In this document: positions 36,211-48,600 of the stretch, piece by piece
How the letters are laid out: each line of letters starts with the position of its first letter
How positions within the stretch are numbered: position 1 is the stretch's first letter
The notes under the pieces: model-generated
Seen by the model: the letters and a program-made list of their open reading frames with translations, nothing else
The model's database searches: none
What the model was told of the DNA's origin: nothing
Assembly (NCBI GenBank): GCA_029706075.1
Contig: JAINUG010000052.1
Coordinates: 4,170,498 to 4,234,497, forward strand
Length of the DNA stretch: 64,000 nucleotides
Source of the DNA: Aldrovandia affinis
Taxonomy: Eukaryota > Chordata > Actinopteri > Notacanthiformes > Halosauridae
Direction of reading: 5' to 3'
Made by a program: the position numbers and the translations under genes

Positions 36211-39200
36211 CTGTCACAGCAGTGAAGTTTGTCAGTGTTCCATACCCACACCTCCCTCCTCCGCGTTAAATGGCCTGGGGTGTATTTGGGGGGGGTGACT
36301 AGACCTCTTATTATTACTCTTCACCCTCTGAAGTCTCTCCCCTACACACCCTGGAGGTTGTGCGGGAATCCAGCCCCTCCTCGCCCCTGCGCACATGGTG
36401 CTGCTCCAGTCATCAAAGGATCAGCCTAAAAACAAGCATCCTGTGAGCGCTCCCTCCACATGTGGCTCAAACCCCGTTCGCCACGCTGTCCGGGGGACTT
36501 CAAAGCAGGGAGGTTGGCGCCCCAAAACCATGTCCCGTGCAAGACTTGCCCAAACAATCGCAAACGGGGGCGACCAGCTGCGCACGCTACCCCCGGAGCC
36601 CACGCCGGTGGCCACTTCCTGACGTGCCACGCGCTCTGAACGTTCCAGAAGCCCACGTCACAGAGTTTCCCTGTCTTCTCCCAGCAAACAACAAGCCACT
36701 ACAAAGACTGCGGGAAGGAAATGCTTTATCCCTGTGAGGGGGCAGATTTCTCTGTCTCTCTCTCTCTCTCTCTGTCTTTATTTCTGTCTCTCTTGTCTTT
36801 ATCTCTCTCTCTCGCACTCTGTCTGATCTTTTGTTCCTTTGTCATGCCTCTCCTTTTCCATTCCTACTTCGCTCAGTTGTTACCACTGCACTACCTTTCT
36901 GTCCTGGAGTTTGGCGAGTTGAAATGAAAAGCATTATTAGACGTAGCTTCCCGCAGTTTTGTGTCTGCCATGCACTTGTTACATCTTGCCACATATTGTG
37001 CTAAATTAATTCAGTGAAAACTGGCATGTGATTGACAAAGAGGTGTGAAGATCAAGCTTGCCACGGGGGCATGTGTGCGCATGTTTGCATATGTTTGCAT
37101 TCATGTGTGTGCGTGCACATGTTTGTAGCCATTTGTATGCATGCGTATGTGCATTTGTCACAGAAATCTGCTTACTATTATGTTGCCTCTGAGACCAGCC
37201 AATTAAAAGCTACAGCTCTGGGTGTATCCATCAATTTACAGCTCGGATAGCGCCTGGCAGCCTGGTTTCACCATCCGCGTAGTGGATTTTATTCTATATA
37301 TACCAGCAAGTTGAAGCCTTCCCCAAACAAAGTTCAAGGCGGTTGTGTACTCAAAGCAAAATATTATTTTGAAAGGATACTTCAGGACATGAAATGTGTT
37401 TCAATGGAATGTTTTACCGGCAATCTGCACACCGCTAGGCTACAGACTCTGCTTTGCCATTGGTAGCGTTATCGTGAATGGTATTTGGAGGTTTTAAAAT
37501 TTGATACAGCAAGAAAACATACAAACTTTGGTTTGTTTATAAATGTCTGGGTTGATTTGATCTCTTTAAGGTCACCATGGCAGATACGTATGTTTGATTA
37601 GGCAAGGTTAGGCAAACACAACAATTTTCTGTTATCAATAGACAATCTCTGGCCTCATTCCAAACCAAATCCATTTACGACATTATAGAATATATGTATA
37701 TATTATTTACGACATTATAACAGTATTCCCCCCCTGAATCCACTGAAAGAAGTGCAATGCAAACCATTACGACAATTCTATAAATGTACAGATAAGGAGC
37801 CGTGATAACAAAATTACTTTAGAATGGTGGTGTTGTTTATTTCTCATCTCTAAAACAAAACAAGGCATTAGTTTCCAGTATTTGGTACTTTTCTGTGGCG
37901 ATTCTAGGCTGATCAAAGCGACTGGTTCAGTGTCTTACTGATTGTGTGTCAAAATGATCTGGCGATCCTTGTTTTTGATTTTGTCAGTTTAATTGCAGGC
38001 ATTTAGCGAGTGAACAAATGTCACTCAGATCAGGTGCCATTGCTCAGGGCCCCCTGACACCTCTATACACTGGACAATACAATGGAAAATAAATGAAATC
38101 CATACCATATTTAGCCAGCACACATCATTCTTTTGCTTTTCTAATGGGTTGTAAGAACTGAAACCAATAATCCAGGCAGATAGAGGGAGAATCAATAATG
38201 GAAAAAGGCAATTACCTCTATTCTCTAAATTCCATCTAATTAGGAGCCAATAATATTGCTTTGAATAAAACGTGCAAAAGTACGTAACAATCAAGGGCAG
38301 CGCATATATACGGAAACCGTCATTTAAGCTTGGACATTGTAATTCTTGAAGCTTTTTTGGTGACTCATTTCAATCATATGTCACCAACACACCATTGAAT
38401 TTCTCTGGAATGGCTTTGACTGCGATGAGGACTGACCGAGCCACAACACAGCCCATAACATCCTACACAGTTCCTTATGTCGCCCGTGGAAAGGATGTGG
38501 AAGAAACAACGCCTACCGAGCATGGCTTATCTTTCCGACATGCACCGCGGTCTAGTGCATGTCTAGCGTCGTGTATTTACAGGATGTAATAAATCCATCA
38601 AAACCGTGTGCTGGACTCCCTGGCCAGTGGAATGACGGCCCATAGGGACCTCTGTCTAAGGGCCATGCCCCTGCAACATGGCAGGCAGCGCACACCGCCA
38701 GGTGCAGAGCAGATCGGGAAAAGGCTATTATTCAACCACTAGAAGGAAACTCAGGGGTGAAAGGTCAACAATCTCGAGCCTTTGAGGGGTGGAAATGTGT
38801 GTCGGGACGACTTGTCTCAAACTGAAACGGGGGCCGGGGGGAAGTGGCAGATTTTTTGCCAATATTTACCTGAGGGAGGGAGAATAGCGGGGAGGGGGGC
38901 TGGGTTCCATCATGAACTGCAGCGTGACAGGGTCAGCTTCTAGATGGCAGCTCGCTGCCAACTCCGCTACTGTTTGTCTGAGCAGTCCGGAAGTGACCGC
39001 TATGTGCCTTTCCGAGGACAGCTGAACGTGCACTTTCCCTGACACAGCAGGCAGCCTCATACTCTGGGCCCTGCCCACGCACGGTGCATCATAATGTACG
39101 ACTATCATAATCCTACGAAAGGAACATTAAAGACGCTGTTTCGTTGTTCTGCCAAGTAAGCACAAGGTGGTTTTAAGAGCACAAAGGCTTTAAAAAAAGC

Positions 39201-40756
39201 TAAGAGTTTGTTAAGAGCTGCTGAAACAAGAAACAGTATGATCTTTTGTTTCTCATTTGTTTAAAGGTCACCAGTTCCCCTCCCACCCTGTTTCCTTGGA
39301 AACGAGAACACATAAGGAAGACGAAATCCAAAAGTTTACTTTGCCCACCCATGTCTACCTGCAGCTAGGCGCTCCTGCGGACAGAACTTTGCGGTTCGTT
39401 TTTGAAAATCTTTGTTCGAGGAAATGGATTTTGGACATCGTCGGTGTTGGGACAGAGCACTCTCTATTTCCAGCTGCTATCCAACTGCTGTCTCTTCCAC
39501 CAAGTCTGTGTGCCCCGAAACGGTGACTGACAGGGATTAACAATACACTGCTATGCTTGGCACCGTCACAAAGAGAGCGAGGGAGAAACAGAGAAAGAGA
39601 GAGGAGAAGAGAAAAAATAAAACAGACTAACAACAGCGGGGTGGAGGCAATGTCTGAGTTTTTTGTGTGGAGAAGGAAGGACAGAGGTGTGCGAGAGGGA
39701 GAAACGGCGGATACTGGAACGGTCTCCGGGGAGACAAAGTAAAGCAAACCATCGCAAATGGAAAGTCTCAACCGGAGAGTTCAGAGGGAGCGATCCCCCT
39801 GCCGATATTAAATATGGCACATCAAGCGTCGTGAGTCAGTCGCACATCTTGGCCACTCTTTGTGCGATCCTTTTCTTGGCTGACTTCCGCGGGAGGAAGG
39901 TGAGCGCACAGATGTTAAAGTACTGGAGCGAACGCTTGCAAACACGCGGCGGCTGGAAGGCTTCCTGAAACTTAACGAAAGAAATGAATAATTAATCTAA
40001 AGCCCATGCGTAGATGTGCCCTTTGGTCCACCCCGTAACGTTATCTTTTCCTGCACCTGTTCCACGCCCCCCTGCAGCCCTGCGGTTTTGACTGTTACAG
40101 GAGGGGGAAATGACAAATCTTCTTATTCCAACAGATTATAGCACCATTCGCGTATTCCAACCGAAAAGCGGAAAAGCCCAGTAAAAAAAAGACCATGAGA
40201 ACGTCTTGTGCAGCCACTATTAGGTTTTTTATTGGGGATTTGCAGTGATCACATTCACCGCTTTAGGAGAGGGAAAATCTGCCCTAAAGCTCTCCAACGG
40301 CAATAAAACTGTTATCATCTCGTGTCCCATCCCCCTCGCCCCCCAAACACGGTTTAACTGAAATACAGCTCGTATTACCTAACTCAATAAATCGCGGAGA
40401 AAAAGGTTTAATTTGACCCCAGCGAGAGGCACAGAAAAGAGCAGGGTTTCAGATGGACTACAGACACAAATGGAAATATTTACAGAGCGAAATGAATGAG
40501 TGTTTAATAGGAAGGCTTCCTCGGTGGTGTTTACGCGTTCTGAGTAGTGGACATTTATGTTTGAGAAGCCTTCTGAAAATAAACAGGACGTATTGGGGCC
40601 TGGGCGCAGCTCGTCTGGATTAATATTGAAGTCAGCGCACGCTTCCTCTGCGCTGTAGATTTTTGCGTCGCCGAAAAGCACGTCGGTGCATACAGTACCC
40701 TAGGGGGTCGGCAGTTGCAGGGTGACTGTTTTGCATGCTCCGATGCAGTGGCGTAT
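36211..40756. other. Unique non-coding stretch
   Basis: It includes CT-rich simple DNA at 36749-36815, TG-rich DNA at 37066-37150, and a (GA)-rich part at 39575-39615. An enhancer-like island at about 38090-38290 is listed separately. No exon could be defended. Confidence 0.5.
38090..38290. promoter_or_regulatory. Candidate conserved non-coding element
   Basis: Repeat-free, with TAATTAGG at 38238-38245 (homeodomain core), CAATAAT words and TTTGAATAAAA. The texture resembles vertebrate developmental enhancers. This is inference from motif content alone. Confidence 0.25.
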
Positions 40757-40905
40757 GGTATGCACTGTAGCCTACTTAAAGGGCTGTAATCTGTTGTATT
40801 TTCTCAACCCCCCAGGGTTCAGCCAGGAATTCATTTTGGGGGCGAGGGGGGTGGTTGAGAAAATAAAACAGATTACAGCCCTTTAAGTAGGCTACGGTGC
40901 ATACC
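40757..40905. repeat. Long fold-back palindrome
   Basis: Arms of about 57 bases (left starting GGTATGCACTGTAGCCTACT, right ending GTAGGCTACGGTGCATACC) are inverted copies with only a few mismatches. They enclose a spacer of about 35 bases holding AGCCAGGAATTCATTTTGG and a G-run. It could be a fold-back miniature transposon or a local inverted duplication. No target duplication was identified. Confidence 0.9.
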
Positions 40906-40975
40906 TGCCAACATTTCTACTTGAAAATACTAACAGAACCAGCGCTATTTGATATAGCTGATATATGGCTGGCTC

Positions 40976-41010
40976 TGAGCTGTACACACTTTTACAGTGT
41001 GTACAGCTCA
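40976..41010. repeat. Perfect 15-bp hairpin
   Basis: TGAGCTGTACACACT, five-base loop TTTAC, then AGTGTGTACAGCTCA. The word CTTTTACAGTGT is repeated just downstream. Confidence 0.95.
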
Positions 41011-41432
41011 GCTCACTTTTACAGTGTTGCGCTAAACTGATGTCCATGAATAAACAGTTTGGAACATAAAACATTTCGGGGGGGGGTAAACTATCTCTGA
41101 CATATCTCTTTCCTGAGAAACATAATATGCACAATTTCACCCATTTTCATACAAATAAAAATCCAGTACAGATGCAGTACTAGAATACTCCAATGTTGTA
41201 TGTTTGTTATTATTGGTATTAGTGGACCGTTTGGCTCACCTGATACAAACACTGAGAACTGTGAGCACTGTGAGCAGCGACAACAAGGACCCAAACAAAG
41301 CAGTAAACAGACTACGGTGCAAGCTTGGGCATGGAGGGCCAGAGGAAGGGGTTGGAGAAAAAGCGAACGTAATAAACGCATGGCCCTCAGTAGGATATCA
41401 CGTCAATGTGTTATGTTTTCGCATTAGTCATG

Positions 41433-41730
41433 CACAGATGGGGGTGCCGCCCGTCACTATGGGTCAAGCTAATACCCAGAGGCCAGCAATGATCCACCTC
41501 CTCCAAGACCGAACTCGCCCACCTACTTAACAGGGACGCCCTTCGCTCTTCTCGGCAAGCTCGTGCCGGCTCCCCCTTCCCCCTGCCCCTGGGGCAGACA
41601 GCTAATCGCCACCCCAGATCGGGGCTCATAGCCAGAGCCGGACTGGTGCAGCCGGGTTGCGAACCGTGGTCGCAGTGGGCAGCTTGCATTCTGGGCGAAT
41701 GTTTTGACCACTACGCCACCCGAGGCCCCA
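41433..41730 (-). mobile_element. tRNA-derived SINE, family A
   Basis: The minus-strand head reads GGGGCCTCGGGTGGCGTAG, the B-box region GGTTCGCAACCCGGC, and the body GGGGCAGGGGGAAGGGGGAG. The 3' tail segment with AAATAGAGGG is missing. Confidence 0.88.
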
Positions 41731-42565
41731 CCCGCAGATATTTTACGTAAGCAGGCTTGGTGCTGTCGAGGACAAATGCACTTTAGTGTACACTGCATGT
41801 TATACTCAGTAGCATTCAATGAGGGTGGCTGCTGGAGCAGAGTTTAAAGTACTCTAAGGGGTACATACATCAGGAAATTGCATATAAATACATAATTTTA
41901 ATGGCAAATAAGAGGAGTGGCATTACGGTTGTGGAAACTGTAAATCAGTGAGTGTATCTCTCTGCAGTCCTTTGATGGGAGTGGAGAAATGAGCCCCCCC
42001 AGCCCGCCACCCCCTCCTCTCGATCTGCTGGGATTTAGGGGTGAATCTTCAACCGTGAGGCGAGAGCATCGTGCCATGACTCATCAGCTTAGGAAAAATA
42101 TTGCAACGATCAAGTGGAGCCATAAACAAATGGTGATAAATGAGATGAATTTGTAGGAGGATCAAAGGGGGAGGGGAAGGCCGGAATCCAGACAGCTCCA
42201 AGCCCTCCGCAACGCCTGCGACGAGCATAAAATGCTCAGTAAATCCAAATCAACGGTTGGGAGAGAAGATCCACAGAGTAAATCACAGAGTTGGCCCATG
42301 TGAGAACGCTCAACTGGAACACAACAGGCTTATTGGAAGCGCCCCCGAGGACGCAGCAGAATATTTCGGAGGGATCGGACAGAACCGGGATCTTTATGCC
42401 GCTCTTGTTGCCGCTGGACACGTGGAACACGGCTACTGGTGCAATCACAGCTCTCCTTGGTTGCTGAATTAGCATCCACACGACGTTGCGCCGTACTTTC
42501 ACAGATGCGTCAATATCGCATTGCGTCCAAAAAAACTGATTCCCCCCTGCCAGGAAGCTGAAACT
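41731..42565. other. Unique non-coding stretch
   Basis: TGACTCATCAGC at 42077-42088 contains an AP-1 core in a repeat-free context. No exon was recognised. Confidence 0.45.
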
Positions 42566-42980
42566 TAGCAGCAAATGAATCTTTCAGCAAGACAATTTTC
42601 CCAAGCGTGCCTCGAAATCAACCAAGAAATTGTTAACTGACAACAAAATGATTGTTTTGCAATGGCCAACTTAGTCTCCAGACACGAACCCAATTGACAA
42701 TGTGTGGTTTGAATTGAAGAGGGCAGTACACGAGCACAGACTGAGGGATCTGAAGGATCTTGAAAGATTCTGTATGGATGAATGGTTAGAAAACCTGCTA
42801 ATGTTCACAAATCTCATAAAACACTACAGAAAACTACATATTAATGCAGCTTTATGTTTGTTGGATTTTATTTAAAAACAATTATTAAGGGTCTCAATAA
42901 TTGTGACACGTTTTTTGGATTAGTATAAAATAACATAATTTCCTCATTTCTTTTGTATACAATATAGCTCATAAGCTGGT
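42566..42980 (+). mobile_element. Tc1 transposase C-terminal fragment
   Basis: One plus-strand frame reads FQQDNFPKRASKSTKKLL, then VLQWPT, a stop, SPDTNPIDNVWFELKRAV and LRDLKDLERFCMDEWLENLL. The second catalytic Asp is present. The third residue is Asp in place of Glu, and a TAG interrupts the frame. The 3' flank ending near 42980 matches the terminal repeat of the element at 53236-53480, so both belong to the family of the 27469 element. Confidence 0.85.
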
Positions 42981-43017
42981 TTGTGTGTTTGTTTGTTTTT
43001 TGTTGTTTTTACATTTG

Positions 43018-43352
43018 TTTAAAATTTTTTTCCCGATTTTCTCCCAATTTAGTAGCCAATTACACCCTCTATGTATTTCAATTTACCCTCCCCACATGGG
43101 TCCGCCGCTCATCTCTACGAGGCAAGCTAATTCTCCGTGGGCAGCGAGAATTCGAGAATTCAGCTTCCTTCGAGACGGAGCTAGCACACCCACGTTCTGG
43201 AGACTTCTTACGTGCTTCACGGCGGACCTGAGCCAGGTCACCCTCCTACTCCCCTTGGGGATCGCGGCTGATGACCAGGGCCTGTCTGGTAGAGACGGGT
43301 TTCAAACCGTGTCCCTGACAGGCAGCGCACACCATATCGGACCAGTTGACTG
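43018..43352 (-). mobile_element. tRNA-derived SINE, family A, head truncated
   Basis: Minus strand: the B-box region reads GGTTTGAAACCCGTCTC. The element ends with GGGAGAAAATCGGGAAAAAA. The first part of the tRNA-like head is missing. Confidence 0.85.
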
Positions 43353-43587
43353 TATTATGGGAGGGTATGAGAGTGGTCACAGATTTGCACTGGATGTCTC
43401 AACTTCTTGGTAACAGCTACTGAAATTAGCAAATAAGACCAAGTAGCTCAGGTACTCGATAATTTGATATGTTTGATGATACATTTATACTGTGTATGGA
43501 TATGTTTATAGTCATGCCGGCATGTTGGGAAAACTCAAGGCCAAGTGCAAAAGTTGAAGTGAAATTACAAAAGCCTATTACTAATTA

Positions 43588-43792
43588 CAGTGGGAGTGGG
43601 AGTGAGAGTGAATGGTCATAAATAATTTCGGGAGTGGTTCCAGGGGCTTATGGGCGTGGTTATTAATTTTGCTGGAGTGGGTGGGAGTGGTTCCAGGAGC
43701 AAAGGGGGCATGGTCAAAAAATACTGCAGTAGTGGGAGGGAGTGGTCAGAGATGTTTCTGGAGTGGGTGGGAGTGGTCATGGATACTGCAAC
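43588..43792. repeat. Degenerate GGAGTGG tandem repeat
   Basis: Repeats of GGAGTGG/GTGGGAGTGG are followed by a TTCCAGG-like or TCATGG-like spacer, recurring about every 50-70 bases. An old, decayed minisatellite is likely. Confidence 0.6.
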
Positions 43793-44509
43793 CATGGAGT
43801 AAAAAAGAAAACAGAAACTGCCCAGCGTGGAGCTGTGAGGCACAGGCTTCCTGGCCAGGGGAGAAATGAGTTAGCACTGCTCCTGTGAGGTCAGAGAAAC
43901 CCTGTGGTCACTGCGGCCAGCACAGAGGAAAAAGGGTAGCGCTTTCTGTCCAAATGTTATTTGTAGGACAGTGTCGCTGTTGCCAAAGAATTTTGTGCAT
44001 TCAAGAAAACAGTGAAAAGATTCAGTAAAATGTTGCAGGCACAATAAAGGGAACAAATGCATTTGTGCATAAAATGAACAAGGGATTCTACTACGCACTC
44101 CACGCAAGGATGAAGACCAATCAGAACCATTTGTGGATTTTCAATGGTCTGACATCACCAAAGCAGGAAACAGGAAAACAGAAAATCATTATCTTCATAT
44201 TGACATACCTACTGTGCCCATCCCAATGATGTTGATCTGACTTGGTCATCAAATTATATCTAATACTTAATTTTCAATTGGTGTAAATTGGCGAGCTTTC
44301 CCCTGATATGGTCATGTAACGTTTAGGATTTTACCAAAAATGAAAACCGTGGAATGCTGAGCATAAACTGTGATTATGATTGGCTTACTAAAGACAACAA
44401 CATGTAAACTATGACCCAAGGCGCAAGGCATTGATTTTGATAGGTGTTTCCTGAAATACCAATGTCACACCAGAGCCATTTTTCCATAAGTTTAACATTC
44501 CTCTCCGTG

Positions 44510-44710
44510 TGCTAGACTGAGACATTAAGACATTGCTTTACAATTGAAACAATGTGCTCTCTCGAAAGAGGTTCCAGTTCAAGATCGTTCGTCAACGTCA
44601 CAGGACCCTCGCAAATCAAGTCTGCCAAGTAAATCATATTTTTAAACGCTCTCATAATCTCCTCCTTATCGTTACGCTGCAATATTTCAGCATTAAACGC
44701 TGCAGACACT
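44510..44710. promoter_or_regulatory. Candidate conserved non-coding element
   Basis: Balanced, repeat-free block with an uninterrupted minus-strand frame of 65 codons (including KEEIMRAFKNMIYLADLI). I do not recognise the peptide and see no splice sites that make it an exon. The texture fits either a conserved element or a very old coding relic. Confidence 0.25.
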
Positions 44711-45064
44711 GGGCTTGTCCAGGTCCTCGAGACTGTCAGAGAGGGGATTCAGATCCGCTCTGCCTTCGTATGAATAAACTCCTAGCGGGAGCAGATATTG
44801 CCAACGATATTGGCTTGTCAGAGAAAATGAAGCACAGGGACTCTGGGTGAGGGGCAAGGGCGTAGTCCCTGTGTGAAATGAAAAATAAATGATGGGCTAG
44901 TGGTTTAAGCTAGTGGTTATGGGGGGCTTTGTTTTGAGGAGTGCCGGTCTATATTTGGAAGTTGAAAATAAATACTGCCAATTTACCCGAGCAGCGAGCA
45001 GGCTCAGAATGAAAGACCCCCTCGACCTTTCACGGCGTGACATAATTGCAGACTAGGGGCCAGC

Positions 45065-45072
45065 TGACGTCA
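45065..45072. promoter_or_regulatory. Palindromic CRE-like site
   Basis: TGACGTCA, the full CREB/ATF consensus, in a repeat-free block. One 8-base match is expected by chance about once per 65 kb, so this is weak evidence. Confidence 0.3.
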
Positions 45073-45552
45073 GAATCGCAATTAAGAACAAGACCATGCG
45101 GCTGGGAAGATGGGGAGAAAAACCCTGCAGAAAACACACAAGCAAATGAAAGGATTGTGTGGGGCCTGCTCTGATTTGAGCAAAATAAGATTTTTTTTTT
45201 TGGGCGGGGGGGGGGCGACTTTGCATCCGGCGTGCTCGGTGAACCTAGTCCTGAGATGTTGTTTTAATGGTGCGAGGGGCAAGGGAACAGGGGCAGACGG
45301 AGACAGCGTAGAGAAAGAATAACACGGTGTAATATCCACCAGCGTGTTTTCATAATCACCATGGGGAGTCCGGAGCAGCGGAAAGCTCTTTTCAGCCCCT
45401 CTCAGGCCTGGTGTTAATGTTATTCATATTCACAGCATTAAAACGTCAGCGACGGCGACGGCTCGCTGCCCGTCCTTCTGCCGCGGCCCTCACCGAGTTC
45501 ATCCTTCCCTCGGTCATTTCGTTTGACCTCCTCGGTCCACGGTCTTATCACT

Positions 45553-45620
45553 ACACACACACACACACACACATGCACACACATATGTAAGTGCATGATG
45601 TATGCACACGTGTGTGTGTT
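45553..45620. repeat. CA then TG microsatellite
   Basis: A CA run is followed about 30 bases later by a TG run, which can fold back on the CA run. Confidence 0.85.
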
Positions 45621-48600
45621 TGTTTGTGAATGAGTGTGCATAAATGCTGGCTCGTTTACTATTTCTGATAGTGCAGCCGCCTTTCTGGGAAGATAAAGAC
45701 CGGTTAATCTCCCAGGGGTTACTGCCGAAGAGAAAGAGAACACCTCATACTTCCGGGAAAGGAGAAAACTTCAACTGAACTGCGATGGAAGAGCTTCAGG
45801 AAGAGGCACTGGGGGGATGTTGCAACCCTCAGCTTTGAGCAGGGTAAATGAAAATAGATCGAACTAATAGATCGAACTGTCCTTTTTCAGCTCGCTCAGA
45901 CAATGAAGAGGATCTGCATGTCTCATCTCTTTAGAGAATAGGAATCTTTCAGTCCGAGGCCAAACAGCACCAGAGAGCCGAATGGAGGAGGGGTCTGCAG
46001 ACTAATTGAAATGTCTTAAACAGGAAATTTGGGTTACAGCTGATATTGGTGTTGCAAGCCCAGTGTCTGCTTCTGCAGTGAGTCCTTTTTTAACTTTTTT
46101 TAAATGACAAAAACAGACGGCGGGTTCGACGCTCGCAGGCAGTGGCCCACCGCCGCACGAGAAGGAGGTTGCTGGGAATCAGAATGAGGAGGAATGTTTG
46201 GAGAGAACCATGTTTCGCGGGCATGGCAAGCCCCACCGCCCTGCACCTGACCCTTATCAGCTTTGCGTTGTGTCTTACTGACTCCCTGCCCTCGATTTAA
46301 TCCGATTAAAACCTGCACGATCCGAGGAGGTGAAGAAAGCAGTCAAATGACATTCGCACATTCGTGGCTGTGTAGGCTGGACGTACTGAGGAGTTGAGGG
46401 AGCCAACAGCCTCGCCATTTCAAAAGGACCAAGGGATGTAGAGACAATAGCTGCTTCTAGAGTCAGGAAACTCATCAGTCAGGATTACGTCTGCTGAGGG
46501 ATTGTGTCGAGGGGGGGGGTTAGTGTTTTAGTAAGTGAAAGGGAATCTGAGACAGTCTGCTAGAGTCACACTGATTTCGGGAGCCCTGCAGTGAATTATT
46601 ATAAGCCTTTATTCAGCGGAAAGCGCCGGACACTGGAGCACTGTAATTACACGCGCAGGATGAAACCGTCCCTCTCTGCTAAAGCGTTAGCTAAATGCAA
46701 ACACGGCCTTGTCAAAATTATATGTGGCAAGTGCCAGACACCAACTTTGGGAATTCTGCTGAACATGTCAATGTTTCTGAAAAAAAAAGAAAGAACACAA
46801 ACAGAAATACAGTCTTTCACCAGATAGGGATTTATTGATGGTTTTGTGGGACGAGCCAATGCCATTGGCCTTCGGGCAAGCACGGCTGACAAAATCCAAA
46901 TTTTCAGCAGGACCATACAATTATTTCATTCACCGAAGATTAAAAAAAAGAATAAATCTGTAAATATAGCCCTGTGTCAGATGGAATATCGCAAATGTTA
47001 TTTTGCGCTCATGCCCTGAAATCTGGCATGCACAGCTCCGGAATAGTCCGCCTGCTATCACTTTCCACTTCCCGCAATGCCGGGCCACACGGACGTGTGC
47101 GGGTGGAAATAGACTCGCTCGTTCAGCGGGAGGCTAGTCGACAGGAAGTTCCCCTCGCCGTTTTTGGTACCCCTCGCCCGTCCCACTCCTGTTGGTCCAG
47201 GATATTTTCCATTAGTAGGAGTCAGACTGGCAGACTCAACCACGGGGCAGGCCCTCCCGAGCCACTGGGCCCGAGCTGGGCGTGGCACAGGCAGTCTAAA
47301 TATAACAGAGCTGCGGGCCGCTCCTTAGTTCTACTGCGGTGATCCCTGGGAAAAAAAGCAACATGGGAGATGGAGTTTCCCCTCATCTGTGGCCCAGGCC
47401 TGATGTGTTTTTTTTGGGGGAGTGGCATAGGGGGTGTGGGTAGACACTGACAGCTGTGCCCCAACCGATCCCAGATGTTTCTTATTGGAAAAAGTGTCTG
47501 GCTGTTCATTAGGAGTGGGCAAGCTTTGATCCCCCTCCCCACCCGGGAAACGTGGGTTTGAGAGATATGGCGGGGGGGGGGTTGCAGAACGCGGCGGAAC
47601 CTCAGAGCGTTCCCAGCATGCTGCTGAGAGGACGAGCGAGTGTCTTCTGCCTCAAAAGAGGAACCGTGTTTGACAGCCAGAGCGTCCACAGAGCACCTTT
47701 CCACAGCAGAGGCCCTACCCCGTTCGGGACATCCCGTTCACAGATGCGCCACCTTCATCAACAGGCAAGGATCTGGAAATACAGACTTGCCTATAAGCTT
47801 TGGCACAGCCAGTGCGACTACGTGTAACCCCCCATAAACGTACACTACATAGCGATGTTAATGTGTTTGGCAAAACTGTGTCGAGCTCTGTTTTATCTCT
47901 TTACTGACATATTACACAAGACATATATCCATGTTAAATATTGTACCTCTGCTCTCCCTGGAAAAGAACCACATCGTAAATAACACATTTCTCAACCCCC
48001 TACCACCTCTAAAACCCCTCACTGGAGTCAAATTCGATTTTCCGCAGAGATGCACAGCTCTGCGCCGCATTGGCTGCTGGCATGCGAAGTCTGCGCAGTG
48101 ATCACATGACCAGAGCCACGGCCTCCTGCCACCTTGCTTGGTGCTTGCTCTAGTGTTCTAGTGGAGTGGGCGGGAGGGGAGGGGGGAGTTGTCTGGTAGT
48201 CCCTCGGCTGCCCTTGGTTAAGTTTTTTTGGGCGAAGGCGGGGTGGGGCCAGGGGCTCGGGGGCGTATTTTAGGAAGCGGCGAGCGCTGGAGCAGAACTT
48301 CAAAAATAAATGCGGTGTTTATGGACCGGGAAGGGCCTCTCCAAGCCTTCCTCTGAACTCCAGAGGCAGTTTGAACATCAGAGTCTCCCAACAGGGGGGC
48401 CTAATGAGGCGATGCGACCGATCACTCCCCCCCATTCAAAATAAAAACACTTTAGTGCTGCAAATCACGCGGCAAGAAAACGAGGGCCGGCGGGGCAGTA
48501 ATTCAGACACGGCAGCCGTTTCGAGTGGGGGGATGGGACAGCGTATACAGGAATATTGTTCGGGATGGATCTCACTTTTCCTTTGCGTTGGTCAGGGAGG

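Noticed and set aside
39650..39968. Possible first exon: hydrophobic ILATLCAILFLADFRGRK followed by a GTGAGC donor
   Set aside because: No ATG opens that frame. The ATGs present start only short frames of 30, 17 and 6 codons in other frames. No protein was recognised.
48101..48110. ATCACATGAC, similar to MITF/TFEB-type sites that regulate lysosomal genes
   Set aside because: It is about 10 kb downstream of the gene, a single partial match, and easily a chance occurrence.
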